A DNA stretch of 64,000 nucleotides from an uncultured Lachnospiraceae bacterium (GTDB lineage Bacteria; Bacillota; Clostridia; Lachnospirales; Lachnospiraceae), in the NCBI GenBank assembly GCA_902786205.1, contig CADABQ010000006.1, positions 1 to 64,000 on the forward strand, read 5' to 3'. Below the pieces are notes generated by a model that did not search any database, had not been told where the DNA came from, and saw only the letters and a program-made list of their open reading frames with translations. Position numbers and translations under genes: made by a program. Shown piece by piece: positions 1-9,385 of this stretch; positions within the stretch are counted from its first letter, which is position 1; every line of letters begins with the position of its first letter.

Positions 1-242
1 TACGGTTGAAACCAAGCGGGAGCGTGTTTTGGAAGGAAGATACCCATTCAACTGCATATTCAAAAAATGAAGAGGGAAGCGGATGTTATAAAGAAAAATA
101 AAAAAAGTGCCAATGAATACTTGACACAAACCCTATTTTACTCTCACTTTTTTCTAAAAACTATGTTACAATAAAACTAATGAAATACATAATACTATTC
201 TGCTTTTACAGAAAATTTTAACATAAAATAGAAAGGGAAACT
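1..242. other. Window edge, possible partial gene end and upstream region
   Basis: Two plus-strand frames stay open from the window edge, one to a TGA at 68-70 and one to a TAA near 99-101. Either could be the 3' end of a gene that starts outside the window, but neither tail is recognisable. The rest is AT-rich upstream sequence of the next gene. A TTGACA occurs at 121-126 and a TACAAT at 167-172, but they are too far apart to form one standard promoter. Confidence 0.3.
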
Positions 243-1361
243 ATGAAAATTATTGAAACAAACTGCACAGGAGAACTTTCCTATTCTTTCCCCTGCCCCA
301 AGGAAAAACTACTTTTTTTTGATATTGAAACAACTGGATTTTCTGCAAAGACCAGTGCACTCTATTTAATTGGTGTTTTATTTTATAAAAATAATAGTTG
401 GAACACAATGCAATGGTTTGCCGATGATTATCAAAGCGAGGAAAATCTGTTAACATCTTTTTTTTCTTTTATGAAATCCTTTACCTGTCTTGTCCATTTT
501 AATGGCAATACTTTTGATATTCCTTTCTTAGAAAAAAAATGCGCACAACATAAATTGTCAACGGAAAAATACAATTTTTCTTCGATACAAAGCATTGATC
601 TATATAAACTCATTTATCCACACCGTAAACGTCTGGATACAGAAAATCTGAAACAAAAAACACTGGAAAAATTTATGCGTATCGAACGAACCGATCTTTA
701 TACCGGAAAAGAATTAATCACCTTTTATCAAAAGTATCACCAAGCACTTTTAAAAGGAGATACACAAGATGCCTTAGAAATTGAAAAACTTTTACTTTTA
801 CATAACCACGATGACTTAACTGGTATGCTTCAGTTTTCAAATATTCTTTTTCTTACAGATTTATTAAATGGTACGATTTCTTTTGAAAATATAAAAGGAT
901 TCTTGAAAGACAATATGTTTATGATACGTACCTCCCTTCCTTTTTCCTTAGAAAAATTTTTTTGGACTGGCACGGATGCCGCACTTTTTATAGAAGGTAA
1001 CACTTTAACCGTTCTTATATTTATTTTAGACACAGAATTAAAATATTTCTATTCTGACTACAAAAATTATTATTATCTGCCTATCGAAGATACTGCCATC
1101 CACAAAAGTATTTCCTCCTATGTAGATAAAAAGTATCGAGAACCAGCCAAAAAAACAAATTGTTATATAAAAAACACTGGGAAATATATCCCTGTCTTTA
1201 CAAACAATATTGCACCTATTTTCAAAAAGGATTTCCATGATAAAACGGCTTATATTGCCTTAGACGAAGCATTTTTTACCAACGCGGACCAACTATGCTC
1301 CTATGTAAAAAGCTTTCTAAAAAACAACGATGCCATTTTGCTCCAACCCTATACAGACTAA
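243..1361 (+). CDS. RNase H-like 3'-5' exonuclease domain protein (YprB type)
   Basis: This 372-residue protein carries the three exonuclease motifs of the DnaQ/RNase H-like superfamily: DIETTG at residues 27-32, a NGNTFD motif near residue 90, and HNHDDL near residue 188. That spacing fits the RNase_H_2 family typified by Bacillus YprB, whose members are presumed metal-dependent nucleases acting on DNA or RNA ends. About 150 C-terminal residues show no recognisable domain. The start follows GAAAGGGAAACT. It is convergent with pepT with only 26 bp between them. The family assignment rests on motifs; the substrate is unknown. Confidence 0.75.
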   Translation: MKIIETNCTGELSYSFPCPKEKLLFFDIETTGFSAKTSALYLIGVLFYKNNSWNTMQWFADDYQSEENLLTSFFSFMKSFTCLVHFNGNTFDIPFLEKKCAQHKLSTEKYNFSSIQSIDLYKLIYPHRKRLDTENLKQKTLEKFMRIERTDLYTGKELITFYQKYHQALLKGDTQDALEIEKLLLLHNHDDLTGMLQFSNILFLTDLLNGTISFENIKGFLKDNMFMIRTSLPFSLEKFFWTGTDAALFIEGNTLTVLIFILDTELKYFYSDYKNYYYLPIEDTAIHKSISSYVDKKYREPAKKTNCYIKNTGKYIPVFTNNIAPIFKKDFHDKTAYIALDEAFFTNADQLCSYVKSFLKNNDAILLQPYTD

Positions 1362-1387
1362 CATGCTACCATAAGTTTTTTCCTCTG

Positions 1388-2617
1388 TTATTTTTGTGCC
1401 AATAAAAGTAATAACCGTACAATCTGTTGCATGGATTCTACGCAGCAATATTCAAATCTTCCATGAAAATTGTGACCTCCGGTACACAGATTAGGACAAG
1501 GCAACCCCATAAAAGATAATCTTGCCCCATCTGTACCACCACGGATTGGTTGTATCTTAGGAACAATAGAAAGTTCTTCCATACATGCCTTCGCTTTTTC
1601 TATTAAAAACAGGTACTCTGGTTCTATTTTTTCCTTCATATTATAATAGGAATCTTTTATTTGGTATTGCACCGTACCCATTCCATATTTGGCGTTTAAA
1701 AACTCTGCATTCTGTTTCAACAGTACCTTTTTTTCTTCAAATCTTTCTCTATCATGATCCCTTATGATATATTGTAAAGATGCCTGCTCTGTTCCACCTT
1801 CCATATTTGTTAAATGAAAGAAACCTTCGTATCCCTGAGTATATTCCGGCCTTTGCTGTTCTGGGAGATTTTTGTCAAATTCCATGGCAATTCGTGAAGC
1901 ATTCTTCATCTTATTTTTTGCTTCCCCTGGATGAACCGTAACACCATGCACTTCAATCCTCGCAAATGCAGCATTGAAATTTTCATATTCTAATTCTCCA
2001 ATGGCCCCCCCATCGACTGTATAGGCATAATCTGCTCCAAAACGCTTCAAATCAAAATGATCCACTCCAGATCCAACTTCTTCATCCGGTGTAAATGCAA
2101 TTGCGATTTCTCGATGTTTTATTTCCGGATGTGCCAAAAGATACTCTGTCATAGTCATAATTTCTGCAACACCAGCCTTATCATCCGCTCCCAGCAATGT
2201 AGTTCCATCTGTCACGATCAACTGTTTTCCAATATAATCTCTTAACTCTGGATATTCTCTTGGGCTTAAAATGATATTCTCCTTTTCATTCAGACAGATG
2301 TCACCTCCATTATAATCCTTTACAAGTCTTGCATGAATATTTGCCCCAGATGTTTCTGGCGAAGTATCCATATGGGAAATAAAACCAAGTACCTTTCCAT
2401 CTCCATCTTGACAATTTGCCGGAATTTTAGCATATACATATCCATAAGTGTCATCAAAAAAAGGATCTGAAGCACCCATTTTTTTCAATTCTTCATATAA
2501 AAGTTTTCCCAATTTTTTTTGCTTTTCTGTACTTGGAAAGGTTTGGGCATCCTCTTGGGATTGTGTGTCATATTTTATATATCGAAAAAAATTATTTATT
2601 ACTGTATCATCCTTCAT
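1388..2617 (-). CDS. pepT: Peptidase T (tripeptide aminopeptidase)
   Basis: This 409-residue M20-family zinc aminopeptidase removes the N-terminal residue from tripeptides in the cytoplasm. It shows the first metal ligand in HMDTSPETSG, the bridging aspartate in GADDKAGVAEIM, the catalytic glutamate in DEEVGSG, and a C-terminal GGHNFHGRFE that supplies the last metal histidine. Length matches PepT (about 410). The start has GAAAGGGGAG upstream. It is a single gene, convergent with the preceding exonuclease gene. Confidence 0.95.
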   Translation of the reverse strand: MKDDTVINNFFRYIKYDTQSQEDAQTFPSTEKQKKLGKLLYEELKKMGASDPFFDDTYGYVYAKIPANCQDGDGKVLGFISHMDTSPETSGANIHARLVKDYNGGDICLNEKENIILSPREYPELRDYIGKQLIVTDGTTLLGADDKAGVAEIMTMTEYLLAHPEIKHREIAIAFTPDEEVGSGVDHFDLKRFGADYAYTVDGGAIGELEYENFNAAFARIEVHGVTVHPGEAKNKMKNASRIAMEFDKNLPEQQRPEYTQGYEGFFHLTNMEGGTEQASLQYIIRDHDRERFEEKKVLLKQNAEFLNAKYGMGTVQYQIKDSYYNMKEKIEPEYLFLIEKAKACMEELSIVPKIQPIRGGTDGARLSFMGLPCPNLCTGGHNFHGRFEYCCVESMQQIVRLLLLLAQK

Positions 2618-2817
2618 TTTTCTATCTACTCCCCTTTCTTTTTGACATGTCTACCAACATAAAGCTACAAAACACATAAAGAAAAACTGGAAATAATACT
2701 TTATTATCCCCAGATTCTTCTTATTTATGTCACTTTATCATACTTATAAAACAGTGATCCACAATCCGCTCACGAGCAAATTACGTAACAGTTCAGCCGA
2801 GGCAAACTATTATCAAA

Positions 2818-3417
2818 TTACATCGCTTTTTTTATCGCATCTAATAACTCAGCATAGGTTTCAAATGCAGGCAACTCTGGATTATCTGCTTTAATTTGGT
2901 CGGTACTTTTAAATAAAAATCCAGCTTTACTTGCTTTAATCATACCTAAGTCATTGTAACTGTCACCACTTGCAATGGTATCATATCCAATCGATTGTAA
3001 CGCTTTCACTGTAGTTAATTTAGACTGCTCACATCTCATTTTAAATCCTGTAATTTCACCATCTTCTGCTACTTCTAATGAGTTGCAGAAAATAGTAGGC
3101 CATCCTAGTTTTTTCATCAATGGTGTTGCAAATTGTGAAAAAGTATCACTGATAATAATTACTTGACAAATAGAACGTAATTCATCTAAAAATTCTTTCG
3201 CACCTGGCATTGGATCAATTTTAGCAATTGTCTCCTGAATCTCTTTTAAACCTAATCCATGTTCTTTTAAAATATCCAAACGATACTTCATCAGTTTATC
3301 GTAATCTGGTTCATCTCGTGTTGTTTTTTTCAACTCAGGAATCCCTGTTTCTTCTGCAAATGCAATCCAAATTTCTGGCACCAATACACCTTCTAAATCA
3401 AGACAAGTAATATACAT
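2818..3417 (-). CDS. thrH: ThrH-like phosphoserine phosphatase / homoserine phosphotransferase
   Basis: This 199-residue HAD-superfamily enzyme begins with CLDLEGVLVPE, the variant nucleophile motif (DLE rather than DxD) typical of ThrH. Motif II is IISDTFS, and the loop-3 acidic pair lies in ASGDSYNDLGM. Family members dephosphorylate phosphoserine and can transfer the phosphate to homoserine. No serine or threonine biosynthesis gene is adjacent. The start has GGAGGAAAAGAA upstream. Its 3' end abuts a short palindromic repeat unit at about 2784-2817. Confidence 0.85.
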   Translation of the reverse strand: MYITCLDLEGVLVPEIWIAFAEETGIPELKKTTRDEPDYDKLMKYRLDILKEHGLGLKEIQETIAKIDPMPGAKEFLDELRSICQVIIISDTFSQFATPLMKKLGWPTIFCNSLEVAEDGEITGFKMRCEQSKLTTVKALQSIGYDTIASGDSYNDLGMIKASKAGFLFKSTDQIKADNPELPAFETYAELLDAIKKAM

Positions 3418-3603
3418 TTCTTTTCCTCCATTCTATAAAAATAAGCTATGAATACTCTTTTTATTTACCATATCTTATTTTTATATCTCTTCGTATTAAT
3501 TTATTCCTATCGGTTCATAACAAAGTGATTACACTTCTTTTAAACCATGCAATAGCACGTGCAAATTATACCATACTTCTTGTATAACTGCAATGAATAC
3601 AAG

Positions 3604-3632
3604 TTGTCATTCTGTATAAAATAAGTTACAAT
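3604..3632 (+). promoter_or_regulatory. Sigma-A type promoter for the glycerol-1-phosphate dehydrogenase gene
   Basis: TTGTCA (3604-3609) and TACAAT (3627-3632) are separated by exactly 17 bp. The predicted transcript starts near 3639, about 90 bases before the chosen ATG at 3728. Confidence 0.65.
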
Positions 3633-3727
3633 GAAGTGAAAAGTAACACTTAACAATGCAATGGTCTTTCTTTTTTATCATAAGATTTTCCCATTGTTTT
3701 TTAATTTCTGAAAAGGGGGCACCAAAT

Positions 3728-4795
3728 ATGGGGCAAACAAATAGTTATATTGCAATTCCTTCTCTCCTAAAGGTAGAAAAGGATGCACTTTCAAAAATTG
3801 GCACTTACCTAAAAGATAGTGGCTTTCAAAAAGTAGTTATTTTTTTCGGAAACGGCTTAATTGATATGTTTGGAACAACAGTTATGCAATCCTTAAAGGA
3901 TGCAAATATCGACGTCTTGGAGTACTCAGAATTAGATACTGTTCGCTTAGAAGACATCACAAGCCTTGCATTCGGTCTTCCAAATAAGACACAAGCGATT
4001 CTTGGCATTGGAGGTGGTAAAGTAATTGATGCAGCGAAATATAGTGGTTTTTTACGCAAACTACCATTTATCAGCATTCCCACCTCTGCCTCCAGTGATG
4101 GGTTCTCTAGTGCAAGCGCTTCCCTTTTAGTAGAAGGCAGACGAAACTCCGTCCCTGCCAGAATGGCACACAGCATTATTGTGGATTTAAATGTTATAAA
4201 AAGTGCTCCTGAACGTTTTTTATATTCTGGAATTGGTGATATGGTATCTAAAATTACTGCTATTTACGACTGGCAATTTGAAGAAGCGAATGGTTATACA
4301 AAAGTAAACGACTTTTCCATAATGATAGCAAAAAAAGCGGTAAACAGCTTCGTTCGTACGCCATTTACAAATATAAAAGAGGATTTATTTCTAAAAGAAC
4401 TAGTCGACTCACTTGCTATGAGCGGAATCGCAAATGAAATAGCAGGAAGCAGCGCTCCTACCAGCGGCAGCGAACATCTTATTTCTCATGCACTGGATAA
4501 ATTATTACCGGAACCACAACTTCATGGTATCCAAGTTGGTATTGCAACCTACCTGATGAGTTTAGTACAAGATCACCGTTGGAAACGAGTTAATACTATT
4601 TTTACAGATACTGGATTTTTTGATTATGTAGAAACACTTCATTTAGATATCGCAACCTATGAAAAGGCAATTGATCTTGCGCCAACCATAAAACCTTTTC
4701 GCCACACTTATCTACACGAAGAAAAGTACCGCATACAGGCAAAAAAAGTTTTACACGAAGATAAAACCTTAAAACAAATTTTTCACTTAGCATAA
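3728..4795 (+). CDS. egsA: sn-glycerol-1-phosphate dehydrogenase (AraM/EgsA family)
   Basis: This 355-residue protein belongs to the iron-containing alcohol dehydrogenase superfamily and resembles bacterial AraM/EgsA, which reduces dihydroxyacetone phosphate to sn-glycerol-1-phosphate. It has the NAD-binding GIGGGKVIDAAK and the metal ligands in GIGDMVSK (Asp), SGSEHLISHALD (His) and QLHGIQVG (His). The open frame extends upstream to 3656, but AAAAGGGGGC lies just before the ATG at 3728, and that start gives a normal N-terminus. A bidirectional terminator follows. Substrate choice within the family (G1P or another polyol phosphate) is inferred. Confidence 0.8.
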   Translation: MGQTNSYIAIPSLLKVEKDALSKIGTYLKDSGFQKVVIFFGNGLIDMFGTTVMQSLKDANIDVLEYSELDTVRLEDITSLAFGLPNKTQAILGIGGGKVIDAAKYSGFLRKLPFISIPTSASSDGFSSASASLLVEGRRNSVPARMAHSIIVDLNVIKSAPERFLYSGIGDMVSKITAIYDWQFEEANGYTKVNDFSIMIAKKAVNSFVRTPFTNIKEDLFLKELVDSLAMSGIANEIAGSSAPTSGSEHLISHALDKLLPEPQLHGIQVGIATYLMSLVQDHRWKRVNTIFTDTGFFDYVETLHLDIATYEKAIDLAPTIKPFRHTYLHEEKYRIQAKKVLHEDKTLKQIFHLA

Positions 4796-4797
4796 AT

Positions 4798-4841
4798 AAA
4801 AAGTGGCTAAAGATAGTAACTCCTATCTTTAACCACTTTTT
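4798..4841. terminator. Bidirectional intrinsic terminator
   Basis: The arms 4798-4816 and 4823-4841 are near-perfect inverted repeats with a six-base loop, with A runs on one side and T runs on the other. It serves both the upstream plus-strand gene and the downstream minus-strand deacetylase gene. Confidence 0.85.
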
Positions 4842-5959
4842 TAATTATTCACTCCATGATGCGCCTCATAACTATTCTCTGTCAATGGAAGAAACTTATA
4901 ATTATTCTTTGTTCCCCATTTTAATATTTTTTCCACAGCTACAACACTATAATCCTTTACATCATGCTGTAAAACAACAGAACGCCGTTTTCCCTGCACA
5001 CCTGAAATAACATTTTTTGCTACCTGTTCTGCTGTTTTTGCCTTTCCAGCATCGTCACTGTCTACATTCCAGTCATAATAATGATAACCTGCTGCCTCCA
5101 CTTTTTTGGTAAGCACCGTCATGATTCCTGTACAAAACTCCTTACTAATCGTGTTCGAACTTCCACCTGGAAAACGCAATAACTTGCTCTTATAACCAGT
5201 CTGCTTCTCAATAATGGCATTCATTTTGTCAATATCCTCGAAGAAATTTTTCTTATTATGATACACAAAACTATACTGATGCGTATAAGAATGTATTCCA
5301 ACTGCATTCCCAGATTCAAATTCTTTCGCAATTAAGTCTTGATATTCTTTATATTGGTTTGTCACAAAAAAAGTTGCCTTTGCATCATATTTGTCCAATA
5401 TTTTTAATAGTTGTTCTGTATATGGACCCGGTCCATCATCGAAAGTTAAATAAATGATATTTTCATCCTCTGGTTCTGGCATAGGAGTTAGCGGTATTTT
5501 ATTCTTTTTTTTATCTACAATTACCTTTCTTTGCACAATTACCGTTTGATTCTGTTTATCCGTCACCTTATATCGGATTTCATACTCTCCAGCTTTATCA
5601 GTATTTACATTTCCACTGATTACAACCTCTTTCGTCAAATCTTGTCCCTTCGCATCACAAGCAGAATATCCTGGCTCTTTATATTTTTCTCCTTCCATTA
5701 ACTTCACTATACTTTCTCCACGTATCGTTAATTTAGGCGGTTTTTTATCAACTCTCCCATTCGATAACATTTGATAGCATAACAATGGAGCTAAAATAAT
5801 CGTAATTACCAACATCACAATCAAAACTTCTTTTTGCCTTGCTCCCAAATGATCTATGTAATACGCTCTTCTAGTTCTTACATTTCTCCTTCTTACATTT
5901 CTTCTCCTTAAATCTCTGCTATTTACTCTTCTCCTTCGAATCTTTTTCAATCCTTTCAT
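4841..5959 (-). CDS. Membrane-anchored polysaccharide deacetylase with Ig-like domain
   Basis: This 372-residue protein has four parts. An Arg-rich cytoplasmic tail fills residues 1-35, followed by one transmembrane helix at about 45-67. An Ig-like DUF5011-type domain spans about 75-150, and a NodB homology domain runs from about 165 to 355. The NodB domain shows the catalytic/metal motif LTFDDGPGPYT and the zinc motif HSYTH, with RFPGGSS as motif 3. Such enzymes remove acetyl groups from peptidoglycan or other GlcNAc polymers outside the membrane. It is monocistronic between two terminators or intergenic regions. The exact substrate cannot be told from sequence. Confidence 0.88.
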   Translation of the reverse strand: MKGLKKIRRRRVNSRDLRRRNVRRRNVRTRRAYYIDHLGARQKEVLIVMLVITIILAPLLCYQMLSNGRVDKKPPKLTIRGESIVKLMEGEKYKEPGYSACDAKGQDLTKEVVISGNVNTDKAGEYEIRYKVTDKQNQTVIVQRKVIVDKKKNKIPLTPMPEPEDENIIYLTFDDGPGPYTEQLLKILDKYDAKATFFVTNQYKEYQDLIAKEFESGNAVGIHSYTHQYSFVYHNKKNFFEDIDKMNAIIEKQTGYKSKLLRFPGGSSNTISKEFCTGIMTVLTKKVEAAGYHYYDWNVDSDDAGKAKTAEQVAKNVISGVQGKRRSVVLQHDVKDYSVVAVEKILKWGTKNNYKFLPLTENSYEAHHGVNN

Positions 5960-6144
5960 CCTCTCATTTTACCCCAAGAAACATTCCATTCACTGTTTCC
6001 TGTTATAGCCCTTTCATTCTTTTTATTATTTCTTTATAAATTATTTATTAAGAAATTTTCACATTTTCCCTTATTTCCATTGCTTATTATACCACGAATT
6101 CATAGAAGATAATAGTAGAAAAAATCAGAAATCTAAAAACTTTT

Positions 6145-6540
6145 TTACACAAGTTCGGATGCTGACTTCCAAGTTGATACATCAAATGTCTTTCCGTCTT
6201 CTCCATAAATTGTTGTATTACACTGAAAACTTCCACGATGAATACCATGATTTGTAGTTGCTCTTGATACTGCATCAAATGCTCCCTTATCTGATTCACC
6301 TCTGGTATCCACGGCACTAGAAGAAGCTACCATATTGGTTCCAGATAAATAAATTCCTTCTGATTCCCAATACTGTGCCCAACTAATGCCAGCATAAACA
6401 TATTCATACTCTTCCTGGTTCTGTTGCTGTGCGATAATGTTACTTGTTTCCTGTGCAGATACTGGCATCTGGAAATTTCCAGCCATCATAGCGGTTGCCG
6501 CAAGTACTGCGCATGCTCTAAATGCTTTATTACGTTGCAT
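6145..6540 (-). CDS. Secreted Tp47-domain-C-like protein, apparently truncated
   Basis: From the chosen ATG at 6540 (AGGAGG six bases upstream) the product is 131 residues, with a Sec signal peptide ending near VSAQ. The mature part (YVYAGISWAQYWESEGIY, then ESDKGAFDAVSRATTNHG and HRGSFQC) resembles the N-terminal module of clostridial proteins annotated as penicillin-binding Tp47 domain C-containing. As I recall that family, members continue well beyond this module, whereas this one stops soon after it at ASELV. The frame after the stop shows no clear continuation. It is either a short paralogue or a decay product; function is unknown. Confidence 0.55.
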   Translation of the reverse strand: MQRNKAFRACAVLAATAMMAGNFQMPVSAQETSNIIAQQQNQEEYEYVYAGISWAQYWESEGIYLSGTNMVASSSAVDTRGESDKGAFDAVSRATTNHGIHRGSFQCNTTIYGEDGKTFDVSTWKSASELV

Positions 6541-6695
6541 ATTCATCCTCCTGTTTCTTCGTAATTTTTTCATATCAATTATTGCATGTTTATATGTTCA
6601 TACCAACAAGTTTATTGGTGATTTTTTTTCAATAATTTTGTTGCGAAAATTTTTCAGTATAGAATGAATTTCTTAAAAACTGTCCTATAGAATCC

Positions 6696-6735
6696 AAAAA
6701 GCTTAAGTCCGCATTTTGCATCCTTAAGCTTTTTT
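6696..6735. terminator. Terminator after the pyrimidine operon
   Basis: An inverted repeat built on AAAAAGCTTAAG and CTTAAGCTTTTT, with a GC-containing loop stem, lies just past the pyrD stop. T runs occur in both directions. Confidence 0.8.
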
Positions 6736-6740
6736 ATTCT

Positions 6741-7652
6741 TTATTTTACACACCCAACTAAATCATTAATATCTTTCACGCCATTCTTTTCACAGAACTG
6801 TTTCATACCATCAATCACTTCTAAAGTAACATTTGGATTATGAAAATTCGCAGTTCCGATGGAAACAGCACTTGCACCAGCCATAATAAATTCAAGTGCA
6901 TCCTCCGCACACATAATGCCTCCCATTCCAATAATCGGAATCTGTACTGCTTGTGCTACCTGATATACCATACGCACTGCCACAGGTTTTATTGCAGGAC
7001 CGGATAACCCTCCTGTTTTATTTGCCAATGCAAATGTTTTTCGATTTACATCAATCTTCATCCCCGTCAATGTATTGATCAAAGACAAGGCATCCGCACC
7101 ACCTGCTTCCGCTGCTTTTGCCATTTCTGTAATATCTGTTACATTCGGGCTGAGTTTCATAATCACTGGCTGTTTTGCCCGTTGTTTCATTTCTTTTGTG
7201 ATTGCCTCCACTGCTTTTGGATCTTGTCCAAAAGCAATTCCACCCTCTTTTACATTTGGACAAGAAATATTGATTTCAAGCATATCTACTGGTTCGTCTG
7301 CCAGTCGTTCTACCACTTCACAATAATCCTCTATACTTCTTCCACAAACATTTACAATAATGCGTGTATCTGGAAATTGTTTTAAATATGGAATATCTCT
7401 CTTGGCAAATACATCAATACCAGGATTTTGGAGACCAATCGCATTAATCATTCCTCCATATGTCTCTGCAATTCGTGGCGTTGGATTTCCCTGCCATGGA
7501 ACATTTGCCACTCCTTTTGTTGTTACTGCCCCAAGCTGATTCAAATCAACAAAGTCACTATATTCTGCTCCAGAACCAAATGTTCCAGATGCTACGGTTA
7601 CCGGATTGTTCCATTCTACTCCGGCAATATTTACTTTCATATTTACACTCAT
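6741..7652 (-). CDS. pyrD: Dihydroorotate dehydrogenase B, catalytic subunit
   Basis: This 303-residue class 1B FMN enzyme oxidises dihydroorotate to orotate in de novo pyrimidine synthesis and passes electrons to the PyrK subunit. It shows NAIGLQNPG, the substrate-loop motif EINISCPNVKEGG with the catalytic cysteine, and the FMN-phosphate motifs GMGGI and GASAVSIGT. It is the last gene of pyrC-pyrF-pyrK-pyrD, 24 bp after pyrK, with AGGAAAACA before the ATG, and a terminator follows. Adjacency to pyrK supports the NAD-linked B type. Confidence 0.95.
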   Translation of the reverse strand: MSVNMKVNIAGVEWNNPVTVASGTFGSGAEYSDFVDLNQLGAVTTKGVANVPWQGNPTPRIAETYGGMINAIGLQNPGIDVFAKRDIPYLKQFPDTRIIVNVCGRSIEDYCEVVERLADEPVDMLEINISCPNVKEGGIAFGQDPKAVEAITKEMKQRAKQPVIMKLSPNVTDITEMAKAAEAGGADALSLINTLTGMKIDVNRKTFALANKTGGLSGPAIKPVAVRMVYQVAQAVQIPIIGMGGIMCAEDALEFIMAGASAVSIGTANFHNPNVTLEVIDGMKQFCEKNGVKDINDLVGCVK

Positions 7653-7676
7653 TGTTTTCCTCCATTGTAAGGCATT

Positions 7677-8447
7677 CTATAATTCTACTTCTTCTGCATA
7701 AAATACAGGACCATCTTTACATATACGTTTATTTTTTACATGCGTGTGTGAATCTACTTCTTTGGATTGACAGACACAGGCAAGACAAGCACCAATTCCA
7801 CATGCCATCTTTTCTTCCAAGGATAGTTGTGCCTTCAGACCTTTTTCCTGTGCATAAGCTTTTACACCACGAAGCATTGGCGTAGGACCACAGGCAAAAA
7901 TAATATCTCCCTGTACATCCTTTTCACGGATTGCATCAATAACATTTCCTTTTGTTCCTACACTTCCATCTTCCGTAGATACAATAACCTTTCCGTAAGG
8001 TGTAAATTCATCCTTTAAAAACAAATCATTATTTCTATAACCCAGTACCACTTGAACCTCACAATCCAAGCTTTTTGCCAGTTCAAGCATTGGTGGTATT
8101 CCAATTCCTCCACCAATCAAAATCGCCTTTTTTCCTTCCAATGTAAATCCATTTCCCAAAGGTCCCATCACACGAATCGTATCTCCTGCATTCATTTTCG
8201 AAAACTCTTTAGTTCCCTTTCCAACTACACGATATACCAAACGAAGTGTCTCATTTTCTCGGTCAATTTCACAAATACTAATTGGTCTTGGTAATAATTG
8301 ACTCCCCTCTTTACAATAAAGAGAAACAAACTGTCCTGGTTTTGCATTACATGCCAAATCTTTATCTTTTATCCACATGCTGTAAATACCATCTGTTACC
8401 TTTACCATACTGGTAATCACAACATTTTTTATCACTTTATCCGACAT
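7677..8447 (-). CDS. pyrK: Dihydroorotate dehydrogenase B, electron transfer subunit
   Basis: This 256-residue ferredoxin-reductase-like subunit channels electrons from the PyrD flavin to NAD. The N-terminal FAD domain has RPISICEI. The NAD-binding motif is IGGGIGIPPML, with CGPTPML downstream, and the C-terminal 2Fe-2S site is MACGIGACLACVC plus a further Cys. The start follows AGGAGGAGCC. It sits 11 bp after pyrF and 24 bp before pyrD, clearly in the same operon. Confidence 0.95.
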   Translation of the reverse strand: MSDKVIKNVVITSMVKVTDGIYSMWIKDKDLACNAKPGQFVSLYCKEGSQLLPRPISICEIDRENETLRLVYRVVGKGTKEFSKMNAGDTIRVMGPLGNGFTLEGKKAILIGGGIGIPPMLELAKSLDCEVQVVLGYRNNDLFLKDEFTPYGKVIVSTEDGSVGTKGNVIDAIREKDVQGDIIFACGPTPMLRGVKAYAQEKGLKAQLSLEEKMACGIGACLACVCQSKEVDSHTHVKNKRICKDGPVFYAEEVEL

Positions 8448-8458
8448 AAAGGCTCCTC

Positions 8459-9385
8459 CTACTTTCCTGCCAATGCAGAATTAATATCTTCTCTCATATC
8501 CAAAACTGCCTGTCTGGATGCATCTGCAAAGTTTTCACTGCCAAATTTGCTGTATTTTTCCTGTTTATAAGCTGCAATAATACCTCTGGAAGAATTGATG
8601 ATTGCACCTAACCCATCCTTATTGAAATAAGGTACTAAATCTTCTGCCTTACCTCCCTGTGCTCCATATCCTGGCACAAGAATAAATGTTTTTGGCATAA
8701 TCTTACGAAGTACCTTTCCCATTTCTGGATAAGTAGCTCCCACAACACAGCCTACATAACTATACGCTTCTCCCATATGTAATTCGCCCCATTCGGCAAC
8801 TTTTTTTCCTACCAATTCGTATAATGGTTTTCCATCTACTAACTGATCCTGAAACTCTCCACTTGATGGGTTTGATGTTTTTACTAAGACAAAAATTCCC
8901 TTATTTTCTTCTTTGCAGATATCAATAAACGGTTGAATCCCATCTGAGCCAAGATATGGATTCACCGTTACAAAATCTTCATCAAATGCCGCATAACGCT
9001 TGCTTCCTACCTGCACTTTTCCTACATGTCCCACTGCGTAGGCTGCCGATGTAGAACCAATATCTCCACGCTTAATATCACCGATTACAACTAAGTCCTT
9101 TTCCTTACAATAATCAACGGTCTTTTTAAAGGCAACTAACCCAGGTATTCCAAACTGCTCGTACATAGCAATCTGAGGCTTTACAGCTGGAATCAAATCG
9201 GCTGTAGCGTCTACGATTGCTTTATTAAACTGCCAGATTGCTTCTCCTGCACCTTCCAGTGTTTCTCCGAATTGTTCAAATGCCGCCTTCTTTATTTCTT
9301 CTGGTACATAATTTAACATTGGGTCCAAGCCAACTACAATCGGTGCTTTCAAATCTGTAATTTTTTTACATAGTTTATTAATCAT
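8459..9385 (-). CDS. pyrF: Orotidine 5'-phosphate decarboxylase (long type)
   Basis: This 308-residue enzyme decarboxylates OMP to UMP, the last step of de novo synthesis. The catalytic Lys/Asp cluster is DIKRGDIGST, with VGLDPM near the N-terminus and PGYGAQGG for phosphate binding. The length (about 300) identifies the longer, mycobacterial-like PyrF class rather than the 230-residue class. The start has GAAAGGAAAACAGAG upstream. A 105-bp gap containing an imperfect hairpin separates it from pyrC. Confidence 0.95.
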   Translation of the reverse strand: MINKLCKKITDLKAPIVVGLDPMLNYVPEEIKKAAFEQFGETLEGAGEAIWQFNKAIVDATADLIPAVKPQIAMYEQFGIPGLVAFKKTVDYCKEKDLVVIGDIKRGDIGSTSAAYAVGHVGKVQVGSKRYAAFDEDFVTVNPYLGSDGIQPFIDICKEENKGIFVLVKTSNPSSGEFQDQLVDGKPLYELVGKKVAEWGELHMGEAYSYVGCVVGATYPEMGKVLRKIMPKTFILVPGYGAQGGKAEDLVPYFNKDGLGAIINSSRGIIAAYKQEKYSKFGSENFADASRQAVLDMREDINSALAGK

